64,000 nt of DNA. It comes from Bdellovibrionales bacterium (lineage in GTDB: Bacteria; Bdellovibrionota; Bdellovibrionia; Bdellovibrionales; Bdellovibrionaceae). The translations under genes were made by a program, and so were the position numbers. The notes under the pieces were generated by a model. That model was given only the letters and a program-made list of their open reading frames with translations. It was not told the DNA's origin and ran no database searches. How positions within the stretch are numbered: position 1 is the first letter of the stretch; each line of letters opens with the position of its first letter. Positions 29,300 through 39,080 of this stretch are shown in pieces. Where the stretch lies: NCBI GenBank assembly GCA_005793345.1, contig SXSU01000075.1:1-64000 (forward strand), given 5' to 3'.

Positions 29300-29932
29300 A
29301 TGGAAGCTAATAAGTTGTTTGTTTCATTTCTGTTTATCATCAGTTTTCATTTTATATCATGTTCACACTCAGGCAAAATTAATAAATCCAAATCTCGGGA
29401 ATCTTTAAATCATCCGAATTTTAAAAATAACAATAAGAAAATTCATTCTTATAGAGATACGGCACAAGTCGGTGACGAAAATAAAGTTATAGATCCTCAA
29501 ATTTCAGAAAGAGATTTACTTTTTTTTGAATTAGCAGGAGCTGAATATAAAAATTTAAGCGAAACTAAATTATATAGCAAATCAATTGAGCAATATCAAA
29601 AGTCAGATCTTAAAGGTGTTGAAGCATATCGAAATTTATTAATTTTAAAGTATCCCAAAAGTAAAGTTGCTGATTCTGTATTATATTATGAAGGGATGTT
29701 AGCTCTTGAGCTTAAGAATTTTGGTCATAGCTTAGAATGTTTTCAAAAAATAATTTCACTGTTTCCTCAAAGTAATAAAGCAGTTTCTGCAATGTTTGCT
29801 AAAAGTATTGTATATAAAAAATTAAATTTAAAAACTGAATCAGAAAAAGTATTAACTGAAATTCAAAATAAATATCCAGGAAGTCCAGAATCCTTAAGAG
29901 CTAAGAATGAACTTAGCACTGCGCAAAAATAA
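29300..29932 (+). CDS. TPR-containing lipoprotein (BamD/YbgF-like repeats)
   Basis: This 210-residue protein has a signal with lipobox FISC (residues about 18-21), a basic Asn/Lys-rich linker, then helical repeats from about residue 85. GVEAYRNLLILKYPKSKVADSVLYY, HSLECFQKIISLFPQSNK and VLTEIQNKYPGSPESLRAK follow the TPR spacing of BamD/YbgF proteins. It is probably anchored in the outer-membrane inner leaflet as a scaffold. The LysM protein starts 11 bp downstream, so they likely act together on the cell wall. Confidence 0.7.
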   Translation: MEANKLFVSFLFIISFHFISCSHSGKINKSKSRESLNHPNFKNNNKKIHSYRDTAQVGDENKVIDPQISERDLLFFELAGAEYKNLSETKLYSKSIEQYQKSDLKGVEAYRNLLILKYPKSKVADSVLYYEGMLALELKNFGHSLECFQKIISLFPQSNKAVSAMFAKSIVYKKLNLKTESEKVLTEIQNKYPGSPESLRAKNELSTAQK

Positions 29933-29943
29933 TTACATGGAGT

Positions 29944-31518
29944 ATGGTAAATTTTATGATTTTTATGGGTTACAACTTTAAAAATATTTTAAAACTTGTA
30001 TTGATATCTTTAACAGTTTTAATATCAAAACTCGAAAATAACTTATTTGCGATTGATGCCCAGGATTTGAGTTCTCAAGATCCATCTTTAATTTTGCAAG
30101 ACCCAAAAACAGTGACAAGTGAAGAATCTCACTTGCATAGATTATATTTAAAGTATAATTCGCAACCAACAAATGCAGAACTATGGACAAATTTAGTTGA
30201 GCAAAAACAAACTTACACTTATAAAGTTTTAAAAGGAGATACTCTTTGGGAAATTAGTAAAACTTTATTTGGAGATGGTTTTTTTTGGTCTAAAGTTTGG
30301 TCTTTAAATCCTAAAATAACAAATCCACATCAAATTTCTGTTGGTAAAATTATTGAATTTAGACCAGGTTCAGGTATGAATTCACCTGGGTTAAATATTT
30401 TAAACGAAGGAGAAGTCGTTGTTGGCTATGAAGCTTTTAATGGAAAACTTCCTCCTAGTGCAACTCATCCTGCAATGAATCTTAATGGTTTGAGTTTGCC
30501 CCCGCCCTTAAAAAAGAGAATGCCGGCATTAAAAAATATACCATCTAGCTTGCCAAGTTGGACTTTCAATACAAAAAAAATTAATTCAACAGAAAAAGTA
30601 GAGTTTAATAGTTTAAAAAGAAAGTTTTATGATTCAATGTTAAGTTTAAATTATTATATTACTGAAAATACAATAACTAATTTCGGTACAATTTCTGAAA
30701 CAGAAGTAGGTTCTGATACTGCAAGTACAAATGATTTTATTTTTATTAATAGTAGAGGCGCTATACTAACACCAGGAAAAAAATTTACAGTTATAAAAAA
30801 AATGGGGACCATTAAGGATCCAGAGTACGATTTTATGCCAATTATGGTAGAAATTCAAGGCGAAGTAGTAATCGTCAGTCAAAAAGGTGAGTATGTTAAA
30901 GCAAAAATTATAAATAATATTTCTCCAGTAGAAGTTGGTTCTTTGATTGTGGAAATGCCAATACCACATTTTAATATGGATAATACAGGATCAATTGTAA
31001 ATCATGGTTCTACAATAATTGGTGGCGATTTTGATTTGCGAAGAAAAGTCTTAGGTTATCAATCCGTTGTTTTTTTAAATAGGGGAACTAAAGAAGGATT
31101 AAGAATAGGAAATAGATTATATTTAAATGCAAATCATAAAACACGAAATCCACTGACTGCTATAACTGGTAATTATTGGCGCAATGGAATAGTTAAAATA
31201 ATTTATGCAGAAGAAAACTATTCAACAGCAGTAATTCTTGAAAATTATGATGAAATTCGACCTGGAGATTTTACAGGAAGTGCTGTGGCCGATGATGTAA
31301 CAGACTTTGTTAAAGATGAGGCTGTTAAAAGTTCATTAAATGAAGCGCATGATGCTAGCTTTGAAAAAGGTGTAGAAGAAGAAAATAAAAATGTAGACGA
31401 AAATCTTGATTCGAATACAGAATCACAACCAGAGCCACAATCCGAATCGGAATCTGATACGGAATCAGATTCCGAATCGGATTCGGTATCGGAGACAGAA
31501 TTAGAACCCGAAAATTAA
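29944..31518 (+). CDS. LysM-domain cell-wall protein with acidic tail
   Basis: This 524-residue protein has a hydrophobic N-terminal signal (about residues 10-38) and one LysM domain (about 94-142: YKVLKGDTLWEISKTLFGD ... NPHQISVGKIIEF). Two beta-rich repeats follow (about 240-340 and 345-440) and the end is a very acidic tail of Ser-Glu/Asp repeats. LysM binds peptidoglycan. Start choice is uncertain: the GGAG at 29939-29942 is too close to the ATG at 29944 and fits the ATG at 29956 better. It is in an operon with the TPR lipoprotein. The 3' end overlaps the convergent giant lipoprotein gene by 4 bp. Confidence 0.8.
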   Translation: MVNFMIFMGYNFKNILKLVLISLTVLISKLENNLFAIDAQDLSSQDPSLILQDPKTVTSEESHLHRLYLKYNSQPTNAELWTNLVEQKQTYTYKVLKGDTLWEISKTLFGDGFFWSKVWSLNPKITNPHQISVGKIIEFRPGSGMNSPGLNILNEGEVVVGYEAFNGKLPPSATHPAMNLNGLSLPPPLKKRMPALKNIPSSLPSWTFNTKKINSTEKVEFNSLKRKFYDSMLSLNYYITENTITNFGTISETEVGSDTASTNDFIFINSRGAILTPGKKFTVIKKMGTIKDPEYDFMPIMVEIQGEVVIVSQKGEYVKAKIINNISPVEVGSLIVEMPIPHFNMDNTGSIVNHGSTIIGGDFDLRRKVLGYQSVVFLNRGTKEGLRIGNRLYLNANHKTRNPLTAITGNYWRNGIVKIIYAEENYSTAVILENYDEIRPGDFTGSAVADDVTDFVKDEAVKSSLNEAHDASFEKGVEEENKNVDENLDSNTESQPEPQSESESDTESDSESDSVSETELEPEN

Positions 31519-34500
31519 GGAGTTTTTACACCATCTTTAAAGTTGTATGATGAGTTTGATAAATTTTTACCAAATGCAGTTAAACCACTTGCTCCAATTT
31601 TGTATTGAAGCGCATCTCCAGCACTTCCTCCTGAACCATAAATTAGAATTGCAGACAGATCATAGTCTAAATCTTTTGAACAAGTATCGTACACTGTTCC
31701 CCTTTGGCCATTTGCTCCATCAGAGCCTGGATTTCCACCAAAACCACCATTACTTGCTGAAGAAGTTACACTACAATAAGTTGTATTTTTTGTGTCTGAT
31801 GGACTGCCTCCACTGTTTATAGTTCCATCCGAAGCAGGTGTTCTAACATCGTCATTGGAAGAATTAGTAGTTGTTTGATAACCATATGTTTCAGGTCCTC
31901 CAGTGCCTACAACACTTCCAGCTCCGCCCCCCCCTGAAGCACCACCACAGTACCTAATATTATCATCACTAGATAATTTACAACTTGCGCCACCGCCACC
32001 GCCTCCGCCACCGCCACCAGCTATTTGACCTGTAGAAGATATTTCTAAATCGATATTTAAATTATTTAAAGAGTCAATTTTTAAAGCTAATCCCCCATTT
32101 TCACCGTTTTGAGCATAATTAGGAGGAAGTTGTCCACTCAAAGCAGTATAGGTAAAAAATTTGCTTACTGGCTCAAACGAAATTGAATCTACAGCTATCG
32201 ATGCTCCTCTCCCGCCATTTCCACCTTTACCAAGAACTTTACCATCAATCTCTAATTTAATCCAACTTCCAGTAGGATAATAATCAGAGTGGCCTGTATG
32301 TAAACTTTCACTCAATACATTTTCTGAACCGATTACAACTCCATTATTAATAACAAACTTAAAGGACATGGGTATATTTGGAGATTTAGATTTTGCAAAA
32401 TCAATTTGAGTTTGAATATCTGAAATTAAATTTGTAAGGACTAAATTATCTTGTGAAGAAGATATTGTTCTTAAAATTGCTTTTTTAATTGTTACAGCTA
32501 AAGTTGCATTTGTAGTTGAGCCTGTATTATATTTGAGGGGCACAGTTATATTTACAAGAGTATCATTTGCTAAATTTAATTTTTCTGCAGCAAGTGTTAT
32601 TGTCATTGAGTTATTTGAAGTTACACATTGTCTTGTTATTGTTAATTTACTTGGATCATTCGAAATACAACTTGATGGATTATCGATTGGATTTGTGCTT
32701 GTCCCATTAGTTTCTATTAAAAATTCATATGATGTGCCCTCATATAATTCTATCGAAGATGTAATTAAATTTGGTATAGGTAAACTTTCTTCAATAGTAA
32801 TTGCAATTGCTTTTAGAGATGACGATGCTGCAGAAGTTCCGTCTGTAGGTGAGTCTGTAACTTTAAAAACTAAATTACAACTTCCTCCAGTTGGAGGGGT
32901 TCCATTTATTACTCCAGTACTTGCATTCATTGTTGCCCACAAACATGTATTAGTTGAATCTAAACTCCAAGATAAATTTTGTAATTCAATATCAGTTGCT
33001 ACTGCTGAACAAGTATAACTTGTTCCAGATGAAGCTGTAGTTGAGCAATTATGTGAATTTATTACTGGTGCATCATTTATTAAATTGAATGATACAGCAA
33101 ATTCAGTTGTGACGTTACCACCTGTGTGTCCATCATTAAATTTGACTCGAATATTACAATTATGTGTTGCTGCATTTCCAGTGTAATTTACAGTGGGTTG
33201 ATATGTTATTTCTCCTGATGTGGAATTTATTGATAAACTAATACTATGATCTGAACATTTTTCACCAGTTGTATTAGTATGATCAAAACCATAAGTGGTT
33301 GTTCCTAAACCTTCTTCATTAGCTTGAACAACTTCGGCATCACGGATGATTGTCAAAGCTGAATCTTCTGATATTGTTGCATCAGATATAGTAAGGGTTG
33401 GTAATTGATTGTTTACAGTTAATGTAAAAATATTATTTGTATTTGTTGACCCATCACTAACTGTCATATTCACAGAGCAAGAGCCAATGTCTGTATTTGT
33501 CGGTGTTCCTGAAATACTACCTGTGCTAGAGTCAATAGTTAACCAATTACATTTTCCAACACCTGTGGCAAGGGTCCATGTAAGGGGACTATTTTCGATA
33601 TCGCTTGCAGTTAGAGTTGAACAAGAATAAGCAGTATTTTGATTTGCGACTGTGCTGCAAACTGTTCCTGAAATTGTGGGAATATCATTTACTGGGTTAA
33701 TCGATACCATAATTTCGTCATTTGCGCTTGCTCCCTTATTGTCATTTGCAATTATTTTTATATAGCAATTTCCAAAATAATTTAGTGCAGGTTTAAAGGT
33801 AACTTCACCATTGGCCGTGTTTATAGCTAATGAAGATTTTTTTGAATCGCATGTTGGAGTAGAACCTGTAGAGTTATCAATTGTGTATGTAACACCAGCG
33901 TCTTCTTCAGAAGAAGTTACTTGTGCATCAGTTAAAATAATTTGTGGTGAAGTTGGATCTTCTGAAATTGTAGGATTTGGTATAGTAATAGAAAGAGTAG
34001 GAGCTATATTTGTAACAGTAACACTAAAACTACTGACTACAGAATTTGAAGAACTATCATTTACTTTAAATTTTAAATTACAATTGGGGTTTACATTTAA
34101 GTTATTTGGTGTTGCCGAAATGACTCCTGTTGAAGAATCTATTGAAAGCCAATTACAAGTATTGTTTACACCATCAAAACTCCAAGTAAATGAAGAGCTG
34201 TCAATATCAATAACCGTTGGAGCACAATAATAATTTGAATCTTGTACTATAGTAGTTGGACAACTTGCTGTAATTTGTGGAGCATCATTAACAGAAGTTA
34301 CAACAACTGAGAATTGAGAGGAGATAGCCCCACCTTTTCCATCATTAAAAGTCAATTTTACAAAACATGTACCAAAATAATCTTGAGAAGGTAAAAAAGA
34401 TAATTCTCCACTTGTTGCATTTACCAATGAAAGAGCTCCATGGTCTGAACAAGGATCACCAGATGGAGTAGTTAATGAATAGCCATTTGTGACTCCAGTT

Positions 34501-37500
34501 TCATCATCAGCATCAACTTCACCTGCTGTTTTTAATGTGAATGCAGAAGTGCAGCTTTCAGAACCACAATCTTCAAAAATAATTCCAGATCCAATGTTGT
34601 TTATTACTAGTGTTGGATTCGTATTAATTACAGATACAGAATATGAAATAGTATTTGAAATTAATCCGGTATTATCTGTTACTTTGAAGGCCATTTTGCA
34701 CGATCCAACGTTAGAATTAGAAGGTACACCCGTTACTGTGCCTGAAGAATTAATATTTGCCCATGAACAAGTATGTGGTCCATTAACAATACTCCAGGTG
34801 AAGGTATTCCCAGTATCAGGATCAATAGGGGCTGCATTCGTACAAGAATAAGTTGCATCTTCATTTACTGAAGTTGCTGCTAAACATGATCCCCCCAAAT
34901 TAATTGTTGGATTATCATTTACAGCAGATACAGTAGTGTTAAAATTTTGAGAGTTTGTAATATCCCCATCAGTAATTGAAATCGTAATAGTTGCTACTCC
35001 ATATAAATTTGCAGCAGGAACGAGAGTTGCGATACAATTTGGCCAAGCCCCACTAAATGAAACACCAGAAGAAATAGGAAACAAACTTGAATTTGTAGAA
35101 CTCCAAGTTAAGTTAGTGTTCGTGCATGTGAGAGTATTATCTGTATCAGCTAAAGTTAATGGAATATCAATAGTAGTATCTTCTGAAAAAGTTTGTGCAT
35201 TGATTGCTCCGATAGTCGGCGCCTTATTTGTATATGCAACTTGATATAAAACTGAAGTAGTAGAAACTATACTAGAATTTGTTGGATCTGGAATTGAAAA
35301 ATTAATTGTACTTTGTCCCGATGAACCAACAATTGGAGTTAATGTTACAACACAAGCGGCGCTTGCATTTGCTAACGCAGACCCCGATCCTACAATAATT
35401 TCAGAATTTGTAACTACAGCAGTATTTGAAGAGTTAAAAGTTATTGTTGAGCAATTTATACTAGACTCTAAATCTGAAATATTTAAAGTTACATTTTTTG
35501 AAATATTATCTGGTCCACTCACTGAACTAGATGAAGCACTAATGGTTGGTGCATCATTTATTGGATTTGTAACGACATCAAATTGTGAACTAACAACTCC
35601 GCCTTTTCCATCATTAAAACTGACTTTTAATTTACAAGTACCATACCAGTTAGCTTTGGGTGAAAAATTTATACTACCAGTAACAGCATTTATTGTAGCT
35701 GTTCCATAAGATACACTATTGCAATTATCTCCAATTGGAGAAGTAGCAATTAATGAGTAAGTTGTACTTCCTTGTCCTTCATCTGATGCTTGAACATGAG
35801 CATCAGTTTTTATTTCCATATTAATTTCATCTTCATTTAATGATCCCGTTGTAATGGATAGCGTTGGGGTAATATTCGTAACAGTAATATTTTTTACGAC
35901 AGAAATTGAATCTTCAGTTCCATCGTTAACTTTTAAAGTGATAGAGCAATTTCCAACATTTTCATTATGTGGAGTTCCTGTTAAAATTCCACTTGTAGAG
36001 TTTAAACTTAACCATGGACAATTGGTACTTGTTACAACTGTCCAAGTTTTGGTATCATTTATATCAGGATCACTAGTAATAGAACTAGAACTTAAATTGC
36101 AATTATAATTGCTATCTTCATTTAAACTCCCAATACAACTTGATAAATCTAATACTGGTTTATCATTAACATTATTAACAGTAATTTGAAAAGAAGCATT
36201 TACAGAAGCTCCTTTTCCATCATTGAAATTTACTTTTACATTACAAATTCCATTGTAATTTGCTTTTGGTTTAAATAAGATTTCACCTGTATTTGCATCT
36301 ATTGATAATGTTTCCGATCGGGTTGGATCAGAACATTGAGGGTCAGTAGCTGTGCTCAAACTATAAGTTGTTCCAATTTGTCCTTCATCATTAGCTTGAA
36401 TTTCACTATCAGTTTTAATAATTGCAAGAGGGGCATCTTCATTAATATTTGTAACGTTTGTGATTACTAATGTAGGAGCCGTATTATTTACCGTAACTGC
36501 AACTTCCTTAATTAATGAAGTTGAGTTTGTTTGATTGGAATTATCAATAGCTTTATATTTAAAAGAGCAATCTACAACGTCTGCATTTCCGGGTGTTCCA
36601 GAAATTACACCTGTTGTTGCGTTAATTTTTAACCATGTACCACAAGTGCTGGTGTTATCTTTTTGCCAAGAGATTGTATCGCTAACGTCAGGATCTAATG
36701 CAGAAGGCGTACATGATGAGGTTTGATCCTGTGTAAAAGTCATAGATCCGCAATTTGAAGTATTAATGATTGGTTGATCATTGACATTAATCACAGAGAC
36801 TTTAAACTCTGCATATGCAATTGAATTATATGAGTCTTCAAATTTAACTCTTGTAAAACATTGACCTGAAAAATCTTTAATAGGTGTGAACGTGATATTG
36901 CCATCCGCTGAATTAATTGAAAGCTCTGCAGCTTTAGTTGAACAGTCTGGATTACTTTCTGAACTTAATAAGCTATATACTGAACCATTTCCTTCTCGAT
37001 TAGAGTTTAAATCCCATATCGAAGTTGACTCTTCATTAACAGATTTATCAGTAATAGTACTTGATACAAATTGAGCGGGTTGAGGAATAACTTTTAAATT
37101 AAATGTTTGCCATTCGCTAAATCCACCTGCTGGATCTTTTGCCCTAACAGAAAATGAACAATCACTTGCTCCAATTTCAGGAGTATAAAAGAGAGTTGTA
37201 CCTGAGCTTGATAAGTTTAAAATACTCGACGGTTTGCAAACTGGAAAATTTTGAACGTTGCCTATTTCGAGGGTAATTAATAATTGATCTTTAAGGTCAG
37301 GATCAGATGTCTTGGTTACGCAAGACCAAGCGTATCCCTCTGAAATTGTAGCAGAACAGTTTCCAACTAATGAAGCTAAGGTGGGAGCATCGTTAACAGC
37401 ATTAATAGTAAAGTTAAGTTGGTATAAAGTTTCTGCTTGGTTCCCAGCAAAATCAATAAATCTTACTTGTGCACTATCTATACCATTAAAATTTAGGTTT

Positions 37501-38132
37501 GGTGTATATGTACAGTTAGAAAGTTGACAATTCAATACCCCATACAGTGGTGGTGTTATTGGAAGAATTGTGACTTCTTTTCTTTCATTAGAAAAATCGA
37601 ATTTAATGTTTTTTGGTTGATCTTCATTAATTGCAATATAAGGAGAAAATTGGGATGAAATTTCAGGGGGGTCGATATCAAAAATCAAACTTAATTCTTG
37701 AGTATTAGTATCTGCTTTACTACTAAATCCTCGAAGAGTTAACGTATCATGGATTGCATCATCTTGAAGAGCGTTTGGAAAAATTGATTTTATATTTTTA
37801 ACATCTAGAGTAAATTTTCCTGTTGTATTGCAATTTAAATTGAGATTAATATCTTTTGACTCATCAGATTTAACATATAAAGACTGAGTTGTTTTAATTT
37901 CTAAACCAATAATATCTTTATTACAATTACCTTCAATTTTAAAAGAGCTATTGATGTCTTTGAGTGCGATCAATTTTGATTCTGGTGATGTAATTACTAA
38001 GTCACCTGATTTGAGACCCATCCAAAGCACATTAACTTTACTTTTTGAACAGCCAAAATTTATGAAAATTAAAAATCCTATAACTATTTTAGAGGTTCGA
38101 ATTGAGAGTATCGTAACTAAGGAATTTCTCAT
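31515..38132 (-). CDS. Giant modular surface lipoprotein, alternating Cys-paired cadherin-like and Ig-like modules, poly-Gly tip
   Basis: The 2205-residue product starts at ATG 38132, with AGGA 7 bases upstream; an in-frame start at 38159 lies inside a repeat. Lipobox INFGC is near residue 28. From about residue 340 to 1880 two module types alternate. One (about 95 residues, six copies) has SEDxxxxI, a Cys, ATSGEITF and YxGxCxxKxxFNDGKG. The other (about 85 residues, six copies) is He_PIG-like with GTWLKINATTGVISGTP and four Cys. The last 300 residues include IDGKVLGKGGNGGRG and a run of ten Gly, resembling poly-Gly tips of phage receptor-binding fibres. Adhesion is inferred. Confidence 0.8.
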   Translation of the reverse strand: MRNSLVTILSIRTSKIVIGFLIFINFGCSKSKVNVLWMGLKSGDLVITSPESKLIALKDINSSFKIEGNCNKDIIGLEIKTTQSLYVKSDESKDINLNLNCNTTGKFTLDVKNIKSIFPNALQDDAIHDTLTLRGFSSKADTNTQELSLIFDIDPPEISSQFSPYIAINEDQPKNIKFDFSNERKEVTILPITPPLYGVLNCQLSNCTYTPNLNFNGIDSAQVRFIDFAGNQAETLYQLNFTINAVNDAPTLASLVGNCSATISEGYAWSCVTKTSDPDLKDQLLITLEIGNVQNFPVCKPSSILNLSSSGTTLFYTPEIGASDCSFSVRAKDPAGGFSEWQTFNLKVIPQPAQFVSSTITDKSVNEESTSIWDLNSNREGNGSVYSLLSSESNPDCSTKAAELSINSADGNITFTPIKDFSGQCFTRVKFEDSYNSIAYAEFKVSVINVNDQPIINTSNCGSMTFTQDQTSSCTPSALDPDVSDTISWQKDNTSTCGTWLKINATTGVISGTPGNADVVDCSFKYKAIDNSNQTNSTSLIKEVAVTVNNTAPTLVITNVTNINEDAPLAIIKTDSEIQANDEGQIGTTYSLSTATDPQCSDPTRSETLSIDANTGEILFKPKANYNGICNVKVNFNDGKGASVNASFQITVNNVNDKPVLDLSSCIGSLNEDSNYNCNLSSSSITSDPDINDTKTWTVVTSTNCPWLSLNSTSGILTGTPHNENVGNCSITLKVNDGTEDSISVVKNITVTNITPTLSITTGSLNEDEINMEIKTDAHVQASDEGQGSTTYSLIATSPIGDNCNSVSYGTATINAVTGSINFSPKANWYGTCKLKVSFNDGKGGVVSSQFDVVTNPINDAPTISASSSSVSGPDNISKNVTLNISDLESSINCSTITFNSSNTAVVTNSEIIVGSGSALANASAACVVTLTPIVGSSGQSTINFSIPDPTNSSIVSTTSVLYQVAYTNKAPTIGAINAQTFSEDTTIDIPLTLADTDNTLTCTNTNLTWSSTNSSLFPISSGVSFSGAWPNCIATLVPAANLYGVATITISITDGDITNSQNFNTTVSAVNDNPTINLGGSCLAATSVNEDATYSCTNAAPIDPDTGNTFTWSIVNGPHTCSWANINSSGTVTGVPSNSNVGSCKMAFKVTDNTGLISNTISYSVSVINTNPTLVINNIGSGIIFEDCGSESCTSAFTLKTAGEVDADDETGVTNGYSLTTPSGDPCSDHGALSLVNATSGELSFLPSQDYFGTCFVKLTFNDGKGGAISSQFSVVVTSVNDAPQITASCPTTIVQDSNYYCAPTVIDIDSSSFTWSFDGVNNTCNWLSIDSSTGVISATPNNLNVNPNCNLKFKVNDSSSNSVVSSFSVTVTNIAPTLSITIPNPTISEDPTSPQIILTDAQVTSSEEDAGVTYTIDNSTGSTPTCDSKKSSLAINTANGEVTFKPALNYFGNCYIKIIANDNKGASANDEIMVSINPVNDIPTISGTVCSTVANQNTAYSCSTLTASDIENSPLTWTLATGVGKCNWLTIDSSTGSISGTPTNTDIGSCSVNMTVSDGSTNTNNIFTLTVNNQLPTLTISDATISEDSALTIIRDAEVVQANEEGLGTTTYGFDHTNTTGEKCSDHSISLSINSTSGEITYQPTVNYTGNAATHNCNIRVKFNDGHTGGNVTTEFAVSFNLINDAPVINSHNCSTTASSGTSYTCSAVATDIELQNLSWSLDSTNTCLWATMNASTGVINGTPPTGGSCNLVFKVTDSPTDGTSAASSSLKAIAITIEESLPIPNLITSSIELYEGTSYEFLIETNGTSTNPIDNPSSCISNDPSKLTITRQCVTSNNSMTITLAAEKLNLANDTLVNITVPLKYNTGSTTNATLAVTIKKAILRTISSSQDNLVLTNLISDIQTQIDFAKSKSPNIPMSFKFVINNGVVIGSENVLSESLHTGHSDYYPTGSWIKLEIDGKVLGKGGNGGRGASIAVDSISFEPVSKFFTYTALSGQLPPNYAQNGENGGLALKIDSLNNLNIDLEISSTGQIAGGGGGGGGGGASCKLSSDDNIRYCGGASGGGGAGSVVGTGGPETYGYQTTTNSSNDDVRTPASDGTINSGGSPSDTKNTTYCSVTSSASNGGFGGNPGSDGANGQRGTVYDTCSKDLDYDLSAILIYGSGGSAGDALQYKIGASGLTAFGKNLSNSSYNFKDGVKTP

Positions 38133-38147
38133 ACATAGTTCCTTTTT

Positions 38148-38250
38148 AAATAACTGCATATGATTAAATCTGATCGCTTCGCGATTATATCAGATATAAT
38201 CATATGCAGTTATTTTCCTGTTTGTTGGGGGTGATTTTCTATCACCCCAA
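38148..38250. repeat. Dispersed repeat, modules A and B
   Basis: Module A (38148-38215) has outer arms AAATAACTGCATATGATTA and complement, inner GATCGC-TTC-GCGATT. The spacer TTCCTGTTTGTTG follows, then hairpin B GGGGTGAT-TTTCT-ATCACCCC (38228-38248). Module C is absent. It lies directly upstream of the giant lipoprotein RBS. The following stretch to 38546 has only AT-rich sequence with ATTTGATTT iterations at about 38424-38444, and no gene. Confidence 0.9.
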
Positions 38251-38546
38251 GTTATTCAATATTAATTAAATTAAGTTGGTAAAAAGGATAACTAAGAAAT
38301 TTTAGTAAACGTGAGCAGGGTAAAAATTAGTCATCGTTAAAAAAGATTAACATATTTCTCGATTATTTTGTATAAAAAGTATTTTAATTCTCAAACTGAA
38401 ACGCAAAACTCGACAATTGAATTATTTGATTTATTTGATTTGTTTAACATTGAGATATTTTGCGATTTTTTTTATTGCTAAACTTTTTCAAAGTTGCACC
38501 GATACCAAAATATATGAGAACTGAACTCATATCGAGAAAGGTATTT

Positions 38547-39080
38547 ATGAATAGAAATAATAATAACAATAATAATACTAATTTATTTCATGGAAATAAA
38601 ATTTTAGAATTAAAAAATAGATTGGTTTCACAACAAAGAGCAGAAGCTAAGTTCTTATCAGCAAATGAATTTGCAAAAAAAATATCATATCTTAATAAAC
38701 ATGTGACGAAGGAAGTATTTGGGCAGCCAACTCATTTTTTTGTAGATTCAAAATATGAAAATCATTCCAAAGCATTAGTTATAACTCAAGATGGCCCTGT
38801 TATTTTGATTCAAAGTGAAGTTTTAAAACATTTAAATTCGGAGCAGTTAGAAGCTTTGACTGCTCATGAGTTGGGTCATTTACATTATAATCATACAAAT
38901 CTAGACAATGAGGTTGAATGTGAATATGAAGCAGATGAATATAGTGCAACAATAGTTGGTTTTGATCTTCTTATAAATGCACTCGAGATTACAAAAAAAA
39001 TATTACCAGAACAAAAGTTTTTGCAACAAAGAATAGATAGACTAAATAAATTAAAAAATGATCTTAATATTGCAGCTTAA
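38547..39080 (+). CDS. Small M48-like zinc metalloprotease domain protein
   Basis: This 177-residue protein starts at ATG 38547 with GAAAGG 5 bases upstream; in-frame codons further up lack an RBS. The HExxH site is TAHELGHLHYNH (about residue 113), and downstream EYEADEYSA supplies the third Glu ligand typical of M48/HtpX-like gluzincins. No membrane helix is seen, so this is a soluble minimal M48 domain. The N-terminus carries an Asn run (MNRNNNNNNN). The substrate is unknown. It overlaps the convergent znuA gene by 4 bp. Confidence 0.7.
   Translation: MNRNNNNNNNTNLFHGNKILELKNRLVSQQRAEAKFLSANEFAKKISYLNKHVTKEVFGQPTHFFVDSKYENHSKALVITQDGPVILIQSEVLKHLNSEQLEALTAHELGHLHYNHTNLDNEVECEYEADEYSATIVGFDLLINALEITKKILPEQKFLQQRIDRLNKLKNDLNIAA

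Noticed and set aside
38133-38159. Earlier start of the giant lipoprotein
   Set aside because: It lies in repeat module A and has no RBS, whereas ATG 38132 has AGGA at good spacing.
31547-38163. Many + strand frames opposite the giant lipoprotein
   Set aside because: They mirror its repeated modules and have no RBS or family signature.
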